From Thalassospira australica (GTDB taxonomy: Bacteria > Pseudomonadota > Alphaproteobacteria > Rhodospirillales > Thalassospiraceae): a stretch of 64,000 bases of DNA. Where the stretch lies: positions 1 to 64,000 of the forward strand of contig NZ_JRJE01000032.1 of NCBI RefSeq assembly GCF_000763295.1, in the 5' to 3' direction. Position numbers and translations under genes: made by a program. Position 1 is the stretch's first letter, and the number at the start of each line of letters is the position of its first letter. Positions 43,616-52,996 of this stretch are shown here, in pieces. The notes below the pieces were generated by a model that was not told where the DNA came from, ran no database searches, and saw nothing but the letters and a program-made list of their open reading frames with translations.

Positions 43616-44233
43616 CTACGCGTCGTCGTCATCCAGTGCGCCGTCGATCACCGAATAATCCGGCGGCGGGGTTTGGCGGAATTGTTCCGGGTCTGCTTTG
43701 CGCTTTTCACGCGTGCGTGAAATCCACCCCCCATATTGCCCTTCGGGCTTGGGTTCGGTCGGGCCACCGGCACGTACCGGACGCGGTGCAAACCGGCCCA
43801 GATTGATCAGCCGGTCATACATCACGATGTTGGCGGCAATCGCCACATTCACACAGAAACTCATCGGGATTTTGATGATGAAATCGCATTGTTCCTGCAT
43901 TTCATCGGACAGATTTCCCCGTTCCGGGCCCAAGATATAGGCCGCCTGAGACGGATGCTTGAAGCTTGGCAGTTCAATCGCATCAGGTGTCAGTTCGATC
44001 CCGACCAGACGGCACCCGGTTGGCAGCAGAAGATTGTCGTGGTTCGGAAAATGGTAGTAGGGCATCTGTTCGCCCGACTTTGAGGTATCGGTAATATTGG
44101 AGCGTTCCTGACGAAACGCCGCATCAACCGTAAACGCAAAGCTTGCGCCAAAGGCATGGGCGGAACGAAACAGGGTGCCCACATTCAAAGGCTTGCTTGC
44201 CCCTTCAATTCCAATCCCGAAATAGCCGCGCAT
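43616..44233 (-). CDS. SpoU/TrmH family RNA methyltransferase
   Basis: A 205-residue SPOUT methyltransferase. It starts MRGYFGIGIEGASKPLNVGTLFRSAHAFGA, and has the three SPOUT motifs: NVGTLFRSAHAFGA, AAYILGPERGNLS and MSFCVNVAIAANIVMYDR with the conserved N. The knotted fold should bind SAM. The tRNA or rRNA target cannot be told from sequence. Start 44233 follows GGAGG; the longer frame would add 52 residues with no similarity. The C-terminal 40 residues are basic then acidic and probably disordered. Confidence 0.9.
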   Translation of the reverse strand: MRGYFGIGIEGASKPLNVGTLFRSAHAFGASFAFTVDAAFRQERSNITDTSKSGEQMPYYHFPNHDNLLLPTGCRLVGIELTPDAIELPSFKHPSQAAYILGPERGNLSDEMQEQCDFIIKIPMSFCVNVAIAANIVMYDRLINLGRFAPRPVRAGGPTEPKPEGQYGGWISRTREKRKADPEQFRQTPPPDYSVIDGALDDDDA

Positions 44234-44468
44234 ATCTTCCTCCGTGCCGCACGCAAAACCCAAAACGGGCGGGTGCGATAACAACTCCATAAACAGAAAC
44301 TGGGTGCGGCTATACCCGCCTGCGCACAAGATGGCAAGAAAACCAGCCGGAATATCCCCCTGCATAACGCCCGAACTTGGAACATCCACATTGCTGTTTC
44401 GTTGACTCTACAGATATGGCGAAAAGCCAGCGAAACGAGCAAACCGGTGACAATTGCAGGAGAAAAAC

Positions 44469-44666
44469 ATGAATTGGGACCAAATCGAAGGACGCTGGAA
44501 ACAGGTTCGCGGCAAAGTTAAGAATGAATGGGGCCGCCTGACAGATGACGATGTCGGTGCCGTAGATGGTCAGCGCGACAAACTGGTGGGGCTGATCCAG
44601 GAAGCTTATGGCGTCGAACGCGAAGAAGCCGACCGACAGGTTCGCAACTGGTTTTCGCGCCTTTAA
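44469..44666 (+). CDS. CsbD family stress protein
   Basis: A 65-residue hydrophilic protein: MNWDQIEGRWKQVRGKVKNEW, then GRLTDDDV and a C-terminal YGVEREEADRQVRNWF. This is the full CsbD domain. Members are induced by general stress in several bacteria, but the mechanism is unknown. AGGAGA lies upstream of the ATG. A perfect 17-base-pair hairpin follows at 44713. Confidence 0.93.
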   Translation: MNWDQIEGRWKQVRGKVKNEWGRLTDDDVGAVDGQRDKLVGLIQEAYGVEREEADRQVRNWFSRL

Positions 44667-44712
44667 AGGCGCCCCCCTTTAATTCACGTACATAGCCCGC
44701 CACCACAACAAC

Positions 44713-44765
44713 CTTCGCCCGCATCGATCGCTTCAGGCTTGATCGATGCGGGCGAAGCTGCTTTG
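44713..44765 (+). terminator. Long perfect hairpin, probable terminator of csbD
   Basis: A 17-base arm at 44713-44729 is perfectly complementary to 44741-44757 (core TTCGCCCGCATCGATC). The tail is weak in T (CTGCTTTG), so termination efficiency is uncertain. Confidence 0.6.
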
Positions 44766-44864
44766 TATGGGCCAGAATTCAAACTCTTTCAAATCACCGA
44801 CCCGGTCTCGCGGATTTGAATGAGTTTTACCCCTGATCGTTTACGCCATACGCATTGGAATCCC

Positions 44865-45056
44865 ATGCCCGTTAAATCGCCCTGCATCGGCACCTGTGTC
44901 CTTGATCCAAAATCAGGCTATTGCGTGGGATGTTTTCGCACCGGCGATGAAATCGGCGCGTGGATGGGACTAAGCGACGGCACCAAAAAACGCATCCTTT
45001 CCAAATTGCCAAACCGGCGCAAAGAAAGCAAAAGCGCTCACAAGGCTTCTGCATAG
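44865..45056 (+). CDS. DUF1289 domain protein
   Basis: A 63-residue protein. It has the DUF1289 pattern CIGTCVLDPKSGYCVGCFRTGDEI, with four cysteines that could bind a metal or an iron-sulfur cluster, followed by W and a lysine-rich tail. Function is unknown. ATG 44865 is used; the open frame starts at 44820. It is 41 bases before the HugZ-like gene, probably co-transcribed. Confidence 0.88.
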   Translation: MPVKSPCIGTCVLDPKSGYCVGCFRTGDEIGAWMGLSDGTKKRILSKLPNRRKESKSAHKASA

Positions 45057-45097
45057 GATATAGTTGCGACATATCCTCACCGTGAAGGAGCAGCAAA

Positions 45098-45850
45098 ATG
45101 TCGGACGCCCATGCCACCCCATCGGCACAGGACTTACGCCGTCTATGCCGCACATCAAAGACCGCTGCGCTTGCAACCATTGCCGCTGGGCACAAACAGG
45201 TCGATGACGGCTGGCCAGTGACTTCCATGGTCGTGCCCGCCATTGATGTTGATGGCACACCGATCCTTTTGATTTCCGATCTGGCCGATCACACACGCCA
45301 TATCGCTGCAGACAATCGGGTTTCGTTGCTGTTTTCCTCCCCATCAACCGGCCAGCAAGACACCATTGAAACCGACAGCGCACGCCTGACCCTGTTTGGG
45401 CGCGCAATACGCGATGATGCCCCGTCTCTGCGCACCTGCTATTTGCGTGCCCATCCCGATGCGGCCCAATATGCCGATTTCGCTGATTTTGGATTTTACC
45501 GCATTATCGTCGATGCCATCTATTGGGTTGGCGGATTTGGCAAGCAACGCCGCCTGCCTGGCACCCAATTCATCGAAGCCGGTTGCCATCCGCTTATGAC
45601 TGCGCACGATGATATCGTTGCGCATATGAACCAAGACCATCTTGATGCCCTGGCTGATATCACCGGGCATTACACGGATCATGATCCAAACGCAGGCTGG
45701 CTGATGCACACGATTGATTGTGACGGGATGGTTCTGACGGGTAATCAGGGGGATTACGCGGCAATCAGAATCGACTTCCCCGGCACCATCCATACCCCCG
45801 GTGAAGCCCGTGAGATTTTGGTCAAAATGTGCAAAATTTCGCGCGCATAA
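45098..45850 (+). CDS. HugZ-like haem utilisation / FMN-binding split barrel protein
   Basis: A 250-residue protein with an N-terminal pyridoxamine-phosphate-oxidase-like split barrel (about 10-165, SDLADHTRHIAADNRVSLLFS and GFYRIIVDAIYWVGGFGKQRRL) and a C-terminal DUF2470 domain (about 170-250, DDIVAHMNQDHLDAL). This domain pair is that of HugZ-type haem oxygenases and related proteins. A role in haem-iron use is possible and would complement the iron cluster at 25-30 kb, but the activity is not shown by sequence. AAGGAG precedes the ATG. Confidence 0.85.
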   Translation: MSDAHATPSAQDLRRLCRTSKTAALATIAAGHKQVDDGWPVTSMVVPAIDVDGTPILLISDLADHTRHIAADNRVSLLFSSPSTGQQDTIETDSARLTLFGRAIRDDAPSLRTCYLRAHPDAAQYADFADFGFYRIIVDAIYWVGGFGKQRRLPGTQFIEAGCHPLMTAHDDIVAHMNQDHLDALADITGHYTDHDPNAGWLMHTIDCDGMVLTGNQGDYAAIRIDFPGTIHTPGEAREILVKMCKISRA

Positions 45851-46069
45851 ATCGGACTATTTGCATTTCGAACATTTTACCCGCGACCCTGAAAACCAAA
45901 TGTTCACAAACGCAATAAACTCTACGGTTTCCTAGGTATTAAGCAAAAGGAGCGGTTGCTTTTAAGACACCTTTGTAACAATATGTCTCGACGCAATCAG
46001 TTTCCCACAATTGCTTGTGTAGAATTAGGACGTTAACCCCCAGCTTTTAATTCCCACCAGGAGAGATTC
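45851..46069 (+). other. pckA upstream region
   Basis: A 219-base intergenic region with several AT-rich blocks, expected to hold the pckA promoter and operators. AGGAGAG lies eight bases before the GTG start. No riboswitch or classic palindrome was identified. Confidence 0.35.
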
Positions 46070-47695
46070 GTGCTGCAATCAGGACCCGTTGTCAGCCGTG
46101 TAGGCCTTGAAACTCATGGCCTCAAGAACCTTGGCGCCGTTCACTGGAACCTTGACGCTGCCGGCCTTTACGAACATGCGATCCGTCGCAACGAAGGCAA
46201 AATCGCCAAGGGCGGTGCATTTGTTGCGCTGACCGGCGAACATACCGGCCGTTCCCCGCTTGACCGCTTCATCGTCGAAGAAGAAAGCACCAAGGCAGAT
46301 ATTGATTGGGGCGATGTAAACCGCCCGGTCAGCCCGGAAGTATTTGAGCGCCTGTACCAGAAAGTGCGCGCATATTTTCAGGGCACCGAACTGTTCGTTC
46401 AGGATTGCTTTGCCGGTTCCGATCCGCGTTTCCGCCTGCCGGTACGCGTGATCAACGAAAATGCCTGGCATAACCTTTTTGCCCGCAACATGTTCATCCA
46501 GCCGCAAAAAGAAGAACTGCGTGATTTCTCCCCCGAATTCACCATTCTGCATGCACCGGGCCTTCAGGCCGACCCGGAAGACGATGGCACCCGCTCCAAC
46601 GTCTTTGTGATGGTCAGCTTCGAACGCAAAATGGTGATCATCGGCGGCACCTGGTATGCCGGCGAAATGAAGAAATCTATCTTCTCGGTTCTGAACCACA
46701 TCCTGCCAGCCAAGGGCGTCATGCCCATGCATTGCTCGGCCAATATGGGCAAAGACGGCGATACCGCCATCTTCTTTGGCCTGTCGGGCACCGGTAAAAC
46801 CACCCTTTCGGCCGATGCATCGCGCACGCTTATTGGCGATGACGAACATGGTTGGGGCGAAGACGGCGTCTTTAACTTCGAAGGCGGCTGCTATGCCAAG
46901 GTCATCAAGCTTTCCAAGGAAGCAGAGCCGGAAATTCACGCCACCACCGAGCGTTTCGGCACCGTGCTTGAAAACGTTGTGATGAACAAGCAATCGCGCG
47001 AGCTTGATCTCGACGATGCCCGTCACACCGAAAATACCCGCTCGAGCTATCCGATCGAATTCATTCCGAATGCATCCGAAGACGGTCGTGGCAACCATCC
47101 GAAAAACATCATCATGCTGACCTGTGATGCGTTTGGCGTTCTGCCGCCGATCGCAAAACTGTCCTCCCCGCAGGCGATGTACCACTTCCTGTCGGGCTAC
47201 ACCGCCAAGGTTGCCGGCACCGAAAAAGGTGTCAAGGAACCGACTGCGGCCTTCTCTGCCTGCTTTGGTGCGCCGTTTATGCCGCGTCATCCGTCGGTTT
47301 ACGCCAAGCTGCTTGGTGAAATGATGGAAAAACACCAAGCCAATTGCTGGCTGGTTAACACCGGCTGGTCCGGTGGTGGCTATGGTGTGGGTTCACGCAT
47401 GAAGATTGCCTACACTCGTGGCCTTCTGAATGCTGCGCTGAATGGCGATCTGGAAAATGCCGAATTTGCGACCGATCCGTTCTTCGGTCTGTCATATCCG
47501 ACGGCATGCGGCGATATCCCGGCAGACGTTCTGAACCCGCGTGACAGTTGGAAAGACAAAGCCGCCTATGACAAGGCCGCTGCAAATCTGACCAGCCTGT
47601 TTGAAAAGAACTTCACCAAGTTCGAAGAACATGTCACCGAAGACGTTCGCGAAGTTTCCATTCGCAGCAGCGCTGAAGTCAAAGCTGCCGAATAA
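46070..47695 (+). CDS. pckA: Phosphoenolpyruvate carboxykinase (ATP)
   Basis: Gluconeogenic enzyme: oxaloacetate plus ATP to phosphoenolpyruvate, CO2 and ADP. The 541 residues fit the ATP-type family. Motifs include YHTGRS-like [13 protein letters not shown], the [27 protein letters not shown]-loop with its manganese-binding residues, [21 protein letters not shown] and the adenine-binding [11 protein letters not shown]. The start is GTG at 46070 and the protein begins [22 protein letters not shown], typical of alphaproteobacteria. It is a single gene with a strong terminator. Confidence 0.97.
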   Translation: MLQSGPVVSRVGLETHGLKNLGAVHWNLDAAGLYEHAIRRNEGKIAKGGAFVALTGEHTGRSPLDRFIVEEESTKADIDWGDVNRPVSPEVFERLYQKVRAYFQGTELFVQDCFAGSDPRFRLPVRVINENAWHNLFARNMFIQPQKEELRDFSPEFTILHAPGLQADPEDDGTRSNVFVMVSFERKMVIIGGTWYAGEMKKSIFSVLNHILPAKGVMPMHCSANMGKDGDTAIFFGLSGTGKTTLSADASRTLIGDDEHGWGEDGVFNFEGGCYAKVIKLSKEAEPEIHATTERFGTVLENVVMNKQSRELDLDDARHTENTRSSYPIEFIPNASEDGRGNHPKNIIMLTCDAFGVLPPIAKLSSPQAMYHFLSGYTAKVAGTEKGVKEPTAAFSACFGAPFMPRHPSVYAKLLGEMMEKHQANCWLVNTGWSGGGYGVGSRMKIAYTRGLLNAALNGDLENAEFATDPFFGLSYPTACGDIPADVLNPRDSWKDKAAYDKAAANLTSLFEKNFTKFEEHVTEDVREVSIRSSAEVKAAE

Positions 47696-47716
47696 AACAT
47701 GGCGTAACTGCCCATA

Positions 47717-47755
47717 AAGAAGGCCGGTGTTTGACACCGGCCTTCTTTTTTTATG
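47717..47755 (+). terminator. Intrinsic terminator of pckA
   Basis: AAGAAGGCCGGTGT (47717-47730) pairs with ACACCGGCCTTCTT (47734-47747), then a T run to 47752. Confidence 0.93.
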
Positions 47756-47895
47756 TCCGATGAAAATCCACCCCAAGTGCCCTACCCCAAATATTCAGCC
47801 CCAAGTCGGATGTCATTATTCAAAGCACGCAATGCGTGAAAAACCGTGATAGAGTGCTGTTCCCGCTTCACATTGCCGTTGGTAAAAGCGAAATC

Positions 47896-48819
47896 ATGAC
47901 GCGCATGGTCGATCTGTTTTCAAACGTAATTTCACGTTGTCTTGCGGTCGGAAACCCTGTCAAAAATGGACAGCTTTCTGACCCGCAACAACCCAACCTG
48001 CTGAAAACGGTTCTGCCCGCTCTGTTTCTGCCCGGCCTGTTTCTATTTGGGCTGATTGCCTCAAGCGCGGATGGGAATGCGCAAAATTCGCCGATCTCGC
48101 CTGCTGGTCAACAGCCGACAATCACATTGGCCTGCAACCCTTTCCCGCCTTCAAAAATTGCCTCCGAACGCCCAATGCCGGGCTATGACGTTGAAGTCCT
48201 CCGGGCGGCTTTTGCCGGACGCAATATTACGGTCATTACCCCGTTCTATCCTTGGCGGCGAGCCTATTTTCTGGCCAGGACCGGGCAGGTCGATGGCTTG
48301 TGCTCCTGTAGTTACCTGCCAGAACGCGACGCGGATTTTCTCTTTTCCGATACCCTTGGCTATGTTCGCGTCGCATTCTATGCGACCCAGCCCGAAATGC
48401 TTGCGCGGATTGAGACGATCGAAGATGCCTCAAACCTGACGGTTGGGGTTGTTAACGGTTACAGCCTTGAAGCAACCGCCAAAAAAGCCGGACTGGATGT
48501 TCTGATAACCAACAGCGAGGCCACGTTGGTCGATATGCTGCGAACCCGGCGCATTGATGTGGCGCTGTCCTTTAAGGCACCAATGGACCACTTGCTGAGC
48601 GAACGTGCCAAACAGGAAAACGACACGGTCGACATTGCCGCCAAACTGATTTCCGAAAGCCCTTATTATTCCTGCATCACACGCAAAATCGACAATGCCG
48701 ATGCAATCATGGACGAACTCAACAAGGGCCTTGCAACCGTTCGGGAAAATGGCCTGTATGACGCCATTCTGGACAAATACGGCCTTAGTGATACCGACAC
48801 ATCGATTTTACGCGAATAG
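47896..48819 (+). CDS. Periplasmic solute-binding protein (SBP_bac_3-like), orphan
   Basis: A 307-residue exported protein. A hydrophobic signal-like segment (LKTVLPALFLPGLFLFGLIA, about residues 35-55) is unusually far from the N-terminus, so the true start may be later. The mature part resembles family 3 substrate-binding proteins: ITLACNPFPP, MPGYDVEVLRAAF, RTGQVDGLCSCSYLPERDADFLFSDTLG. No permease or ATPase genes are near. It may serve as a sensor or signalling ligand binder instead of transport. Alternative start: GTG 47836. Confidence 0.75.
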   Translation: MTRMVDLFSNVISRCLAVGNPVKNGQLSDPQQPNLLKTVLPALFLPGLFLFGLIASSADGNAQNSPISPAGQQPTITLACNPFPPSKIASERPMPGYDVEVLRAAFAGRNITVITPFYPWRRAYFLARTGQVDGLCSCSYLPERDADFLFSDTLGYVRVAFYATQPEMLARIETIEDASNLTVGVVNGYSLEATAKKAGLDVLITNSEATLVDMLRTRRIDVALSFKAPMDHLLSERAKQENDTVDIAAKLISESPYYSCITRKIDNADAIMDELNKGLATVRENGLYDAILDKYGLSDTDTSILRE

Positions 48820-48927
48820 GCACCTCGCCCCCTTCTGCCCGGAACCCAAGTGACCACCTGTCGCCAAACATCCCCGCATCATCCTGTTTGAAGTTACCGC
48901 GGAATTCTTGGCGGGAATGGTCGCGGG

Positions 48928-50610
48928 TTACTGCCAGGTTATTGCATCACGCCAATAAAGTGTGATGTCGGCTTCGGGTTTCCCGAAAAGATATCCTTGG
49001 GCGTAATCGAATTTCGCCTTGGTCACCAGTTCCCGCATTTTTTCGGTCTCGACCATCTCGGCGACGACTTCAACCTTGATTTCATGGCACAGTTCGACCA
49101 ACGACCGCAGGAACGCCAGCCCCTTTGTTGTCTTCATCGATTGCCGAATGGATTCACCGTCAATCTTCACATAATCGACTTCCATCGCACTTAGATACCG
49201 GAAGTTGGACGCCCCCGTCCCGAAATCATCAAGGCAGATCTCCACCCCGAATTCGCGGAACCGGCTGATCCATCTTGATGCTGTTTCAATGTCATGGATT
49301 TCTGACGTTTCGGTAATCTCAAGCATCAATTGACCAAGCGCGTCACGGTTGCGTTCAAACAGCGCAATCACCGACTGGCAAAATTCCGGATTTTCCAACG
49401 AATGACCGGAAATATTCACAGCAACCCGTGCTGTTATTCCCTGATCGAGTTGCGATCTGATCCATTTGATGTTTCGGCGCAACATGGCGATATCAAGTCG
49501 ATGGACCATATTGACCTGCTCGGCAAAGGCGATCAGCTCTTGGGTCGGGATCAGTTTTCCGTCATCGTCATAGAAGCGGACCAACACTTCGAAATGATGG
49601 ATTTCCGCATTGGGCAAACGCACAATCGGCTGATAGACCGTATCAAATTTAAGCTGATCGACCCGCATGCCAAAATCCTGCATGGCCGAAAAGGTATTAT
49701 TCACCAGATTGTCGGCCTGCCCCATCAGGCGCGAAAAGGTAAAGTTGTGTTCCTGACGGTCACAAAAACGCCGAATGGAATAAAGCACACCGCGTGCAAG
49801 ATCACCCGGTGGCATCACCTCGGCGGTGAAATCAGTCACGTTTGAGTTGACCTCAACCCCGACCCCGGCAGGATCGGCATCGCGAATGCATTCACCGATC
49901 CGCTTTTCCAGATCCCCAATCGGCACGTCAGACCTGTGCAGCATACCAAACTGTTCTGTCCCCAGCCGACCGGCCGTGTCCCCGGCGACAGAATGGGCCC
50001 GCAAAAACGCACCAACACTGGAAAGCAACTCCGCACGTTCTATTTGTTTCATCCGCGCACACAGCGGATCAAAAGCATTCAGCGTCATAAGGGTAAACTG
50101 GTGCTCAGTCCCGGTTTCACGCTGCGCGACAAGCCGTTCTGTAACCACCCTTGAAAGGCTTTCCTCATCCAAAAGCCCGGTGGCATTGTCGCGCTGGATG
50201 GTAGCCGCAACATCAGGGGAAAGCGAATTGATCGCCACACGCAGGGCGACAAAGAAATGATCGCCAAGATCAGGCAGGAAATAGCCGCTCATGGATACGG
50301 GCGGGCTTAGAAGATCATCCTGTTGAGTGAACCGCACCTGAATATTATCCATCCGCCCCCGTCGACGGGCAACCTGGAGCATCTCTGTCACCAGCGGCTG
50401 AAACTGCTTTGCCAGAAAACCGGTAAACATCTTTCCGGCCAAATCCTGCGGTCGGCGGCCCAGAATGCCATCCGATGCGCCAGAGGCAAAAACGATGCGC
50501 AGATCCCCATCCAGCTCCAGAAGAAGATCGCCCCATACAAAGGCCAATGCGGCAAAACGGTTGCGTTCGTTGCGTAGTTCGGTCGTTCGAGTTTTAACAA
50601 GCTTATCCAA
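48928..50610 (-). CDS. Cyclic di-GMP phosphodiesterase with PAS-like, degenerate GGDEF and EAL domains
   Basis: A 560-residue soluble protein. An N-terminal coiled-coil start (LVKTRTTELRNERNRF) leads to a PAS-like domain (about 20-130). The GGDEF domain (about 145-280) is degenerate: GTEQF at 217-221 replaces GGDEF, so no cyclase activity is expected. The EAL domain (about 315-555) has E341 in EVLVRF (EVL rather than EAL), N in VAVNISGHSL, E in LEITET, LDDFGTG, VDYVKIDG and YAQGYLFGKP, so catalytic residues are complete. Start TTG 50610 with GAGGG upstream. Confidence 0.92.
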   Translation of the reverse strand: MDKLVKTRTTELRNERNRFAALAFVWGDLLLELDGDLRIVFASGASDGILGRRPQDLAGKMFTGFLAKQFQPLVTEMLQVARRRGRMDNIQVRFTQQDDLLSPPVSMSGYFLPDLGDHFFVALRVAINSLSPDVAATIQRDNATGLLDEESLSRVVTERLVAQRETGTEHQFTLMTLNAFDPLCARMKQIERAELLSSVGAFLRAHSVAGDTAGRLGTEQFGMLHRSDVPIGDLEKRIGECIRDADPAGVGVEVNSNVTDFTAEVMPPGDLARGVLYSIRRFCDRQEHNFTFSRLMGQADNLVNNTFSAMQDFGMRVDQLKFDTVYQPIVRLPNAEIHHFEVLVRFYDDDGKLIPTQELIAFAEQVNMVHRLDIAMLRRNIKWIRSQLDQGITARVAVNISGHSLENPEFCQSVIALFERNRDALGQLMLEITETSEIHDIETASRWISRFREFGVEICLDDFGTGASNFRYLSAMEVDYVKIDGESIRQSMKTTKGLAFLRSLVELCHEIKVEVVAEMVETEKMRELVTKAKFDYAQGYLFGKPEADITLYWRDAITWQ

Positions 50611-51021
50611 TGCACCCTCTCACGCTGCCCGGATCTAAAGACAATTTCCCTTCCCCCGAACACGGAAATCGCCTTGTTTGCCTTTGCGGCTTTTGGTCAT
50701 AATCAGCCCATTGTCCTTAACAAGGGTTTTACAGAACCTTAAAACGGCGCAACGGCGTGCACACACCCAGGCAGTTACAAAGGCAGACCAAAGACCTCAG
50801 TACATGTTTGGTCTTGCATGATTTTTTAAACCCCTGCGGCTGATTTTCGCAGGCCCCGGTGCTGCTTGGGCCTGCCGATCTGACCGCTTGCATTCTTGGG
50901 TGATCCTCATGGTTTGCAAGTCCGTATGGATCGCTTACAAAGGTCATCTGAAAATCACATCTGGCACATATCATTTGGCAACATTGCCCGTTCTGCTAAG
51001 CCCGCCCCGAAAGGCCCGACC
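50611..51021. other. Intergenic region between EAL and HAD genes
   Basis: This 411-base divergent region has no convincing gene. It contains a perfect inverted repeat, GCAGGCCC (50849-50856) and GGGCCTGC (50868-50875), overlapping a second small stem CTGCG/CGCAG (50834-50852). Function unknown; there is no T run after the stem on either strand. Confidence 0.4.
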
Positions 51022-51717
51022 ATGATCAACGCCCCAAAGCCCAAAGCCGCACTGCCCCGTGTTGATGATCAAAGCGTTCTGATCTTTGATCTCGACAACA
51101 CGCTTTATCCGGCGGCATGCAACCTGTTTTCGCAGGTTTCTGACTTGATCGGGAAATATGTGCGCGATGCGCTCAGTCTTGAAGCGGATGAAGCCTATCG
51201 GGTGCAAAAGGACTATTTCCACCGCTATGGCACGACGTTGCGCGGGCTTATGACCGAACATGAAGTTGACCCGGCCGATTATCTGGCCAAGGTGCACGAC
51301 ATTGATGTCTCCGTCGTGTCACCGGCACCGGATTTGGCGACCGCCCTTGATGATCTGCCCGGCCGCAAACTGATTTTCACCAATGCATCGCGCGGTCATG
51401 CCGAACGTGTCATGGACAGACTGGGCATTGCCGATCGGTTTGAAACCATCTTTGACATCGTTGATGCCAATTACATCCCCAAGCCGGAACAGGAACCCTA
51501 TGACCTGCTGCTTGCCCGCGATGGCATTGATCCGGCACGGGCAGTCTATTTCGAAGACATGGCCAAAAACCTGCTGCCTGCCAAAGAAATGGGCATGACC
51601 ACCGTTTGGGTGGATACCGATGTCGAATGGGCGCAAAATGGCCGCGACGACCCGCGTATCGACCATCACACCAATGATATCGTTGGGTTTTTGCGCAATC
51701 TTTCGCGCACGTCGTAA
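51022..51717 (+). CDS. Pyrimidine 5'-nucleotidase (HAD superfamily)
   Basis: A 231-residue HAD phosphatase. Motif I is VLIFDLDNTLYP with the nucleophile Asp; motif II LIFTNASRGHAERVM; motif III/IV KPEQEPYDLL and VYFEDMAKNLLPAKEMGM. This matches the Sdt1/pyrimidine-5-nucleotidase subgroup, which dephosphorylates UMP/CMP. The gene sits upstream of dapD and dapE, an arrangement common in alphaproteobacteria with no obvious metabolic link. ATG 51022 is chosen; the open frame starts at 50896. Confidence 0.9.
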   Translation: MINAPKPKAALPRVDDQSVLIFDLDNTLYPAACNLFSQVSDLIGKYVRDALSLEADEAYRVQKDYFHRYGTTLRGLMTEHEVDPADYLAKVHDIDVSVVSPAPDLATALDDLPGRKLIFTNASRGHAERVMDRLGIADRFETIFDIVDANYIPKPEQEPYDLLLARDGIDPARAVYFEDMAKNLLPAKEMGMTTVWVDTDVEWAQNGRDDPRIDHHTNDIVGFLRNLSRTS

Positions 51718-51988
51718 TCATGACGACGGTGAAGTCAGTGGCGCCGTAACAATCCGCCGGTGCAAAATGTGTGGCCAGGATGATTTGTCATGGTTCCAGG
51801 ATTGAGCTTATCGGTGTGATCGGCTATGTCTATCGCGCCCCAGAACGGGATAGACGGGCAAAAAGGGATCAGGAACGGAGACCTGCCTGAAACAGGCGTT
51901 TCTACGTAAACTGGCGGAGTTGACTTGCGCGCGCGCATTGACCATTCTCCGCCAACGAAATTTTGGCTGACCGCAAGGACCCTCGAAA

Positions 51989-52834
51989 ATGAACAAATCT
52001 GAGCTTGAAGGCGTGATCAACGTCGCTTGGGAAAACCGCGACGAGATCAACTCCGGCACACAGGGCGAAATCCGCAAGGCTGTTGAACAGGCGTTGAACG
52101 CCATGGATTCCGGCGAACTGCGCGTTGCCGAAAAAACCGGCGGCAAATGGGTCGTCAATCAGTGGGCCAAAAAGGCGGTTCTGCTGTCTTTCCGTCTCAA
52201 TGACATGACCACCATCACTGGCGGTCCGGGCGAAAACACCAACTGGTGGGACAAAGTCCCGTCGAAATTTGAAGGTTGGGGCGAAGCCGAGTTCAAATCT
52301 GCCGGTTTCCGCGCAGTGCCAGGCAGCATCGTGCGCCGTTCGGCCTATGTCGCACCGGGCACCGTTTTGATGCCGTCCTTTGTCAACCTTGGCGCCTATG
52401 TTGATACCGGTGTCATGGTCGATACTTGGGCAACTGTTGGATCCTGTGCGCAGATCGGCAAGAACGTTCACCTTTCAGGTGGTGCGGGCATTGGTGGCGT
52501 GCTTGAGCCGCTTCAGGCCGGCCCGGTCATCATCGAAGACAATGCCTTCATCGGCGCACGTTCGGAAATCGTCGAAGGTGTGATCGTCGAAGAAGGTGCG
52601 GTTATTTCGATGGGTGTCTTCATCGGCGCATCGACCAAAATCATCGACCGCACCACCGGCGAGACCTTTGTCGGTCGCGTTCCGGCATATTCGGTCGTCG
52701 TTCCGGGCAGCATTCCAGGCAAGCCGCTTCCGGATGGCACCCCGGGGCCGAGCCTGTATTGCGCGGTCATCATCAAGCGTGTTGATGAAAAGACCCGTTC
52801 GAAAACCTCGATCAACGAACTTCTGCGCGACTGA
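51989..52834 (+). CDS. dapD: Tetrahydrodipicolinate N-succinyltransferase
   Basis: Lysine and diaminopimelate synthesis: succinylates tetrahydrodipicolinate with succinyl-CoA. The 281-residue protein has the left-handed beta-helix hexapeptide repeats of DapD (about 110-230: [66 protein letters not shown]) and the N-terminal DRVLRVAEK-like [13 protein letters not shown] hairpin follows the gene, then the parS-like palindrome, then dapE of the same pathway. Confidence 0.97.
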   Translation: MNKSELEGVINVAWENRDEINSGTQGEIRKAVEQALNAMDSGELRVAEKTGGKWVVNQWAKKAVLLSFRLNDMTTITGGPGENTNWWDKVPSKFEGWGEAEFKSAGFRAVPGSIVRRSAYVAPGTVLMPSFVNLGAYVDTGVMVDTWATVGSCAQIGKNVHLSGGAGIGGVLEPLQAGPVIIEDNAFIGARSEIVEGVIVEEGAVISMGVFIGASTKIIDRTTGETFVGRVPAYSVVVPGSIPGKPLPDGTPGPSLYCAVIIKRVDEKTRSKTSINELLRD

Positions 52835-52869
52835 TTTTCAGCCCGCGAAGCGATTATGATATCTGATAT

Positions 52870-52901
52870 AAGGGGCGAAACGGATGGCTGTTTCGCCCCT
52901 T
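52870..52901 (+). terminator. Hairpin downstream of dapD
   Basis: AAGGGGCGAAAC (52870-52881) pairs perfectly with GTTTCGCCCCTT (52890-52901). There is no long T run, so it may be a weak terminator or mRNA-protecting stem rather than a full stop. Confidence 0.55.
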
Positions 52902-52922
52902 AATGCATATTTGTTCCTGATA

Positions 52923-52938
52923 TGTTTCATGTGAAACA
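52923..52938. promoter_or_regulatory. parS-like palindrome (ParB binding site)
   Basis: TGTTTCATGTGAAACA differs from the widespread parS consensus TGTTTCACGTGAAACA at one central base. It is extended by flanking TA and TA into a near-perfect 20-base palindrome (52921-52940). It lies between dapD and dapE, with no regulator nearby that would explain it otherwise. Confidence 0.65.
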
Positions 52939-52996
52939 TAAAATATAGGTTCAAATTCCTATATTCGTCTAACACCCAAAGACCAAGAGAGTGCCA

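Noticed and set aside
46079-47338. A 419-codon open frame opposite pckA
   Set aside because: It is the antisense shadow of a highly conserved GC-rich gene and resembles no protein.
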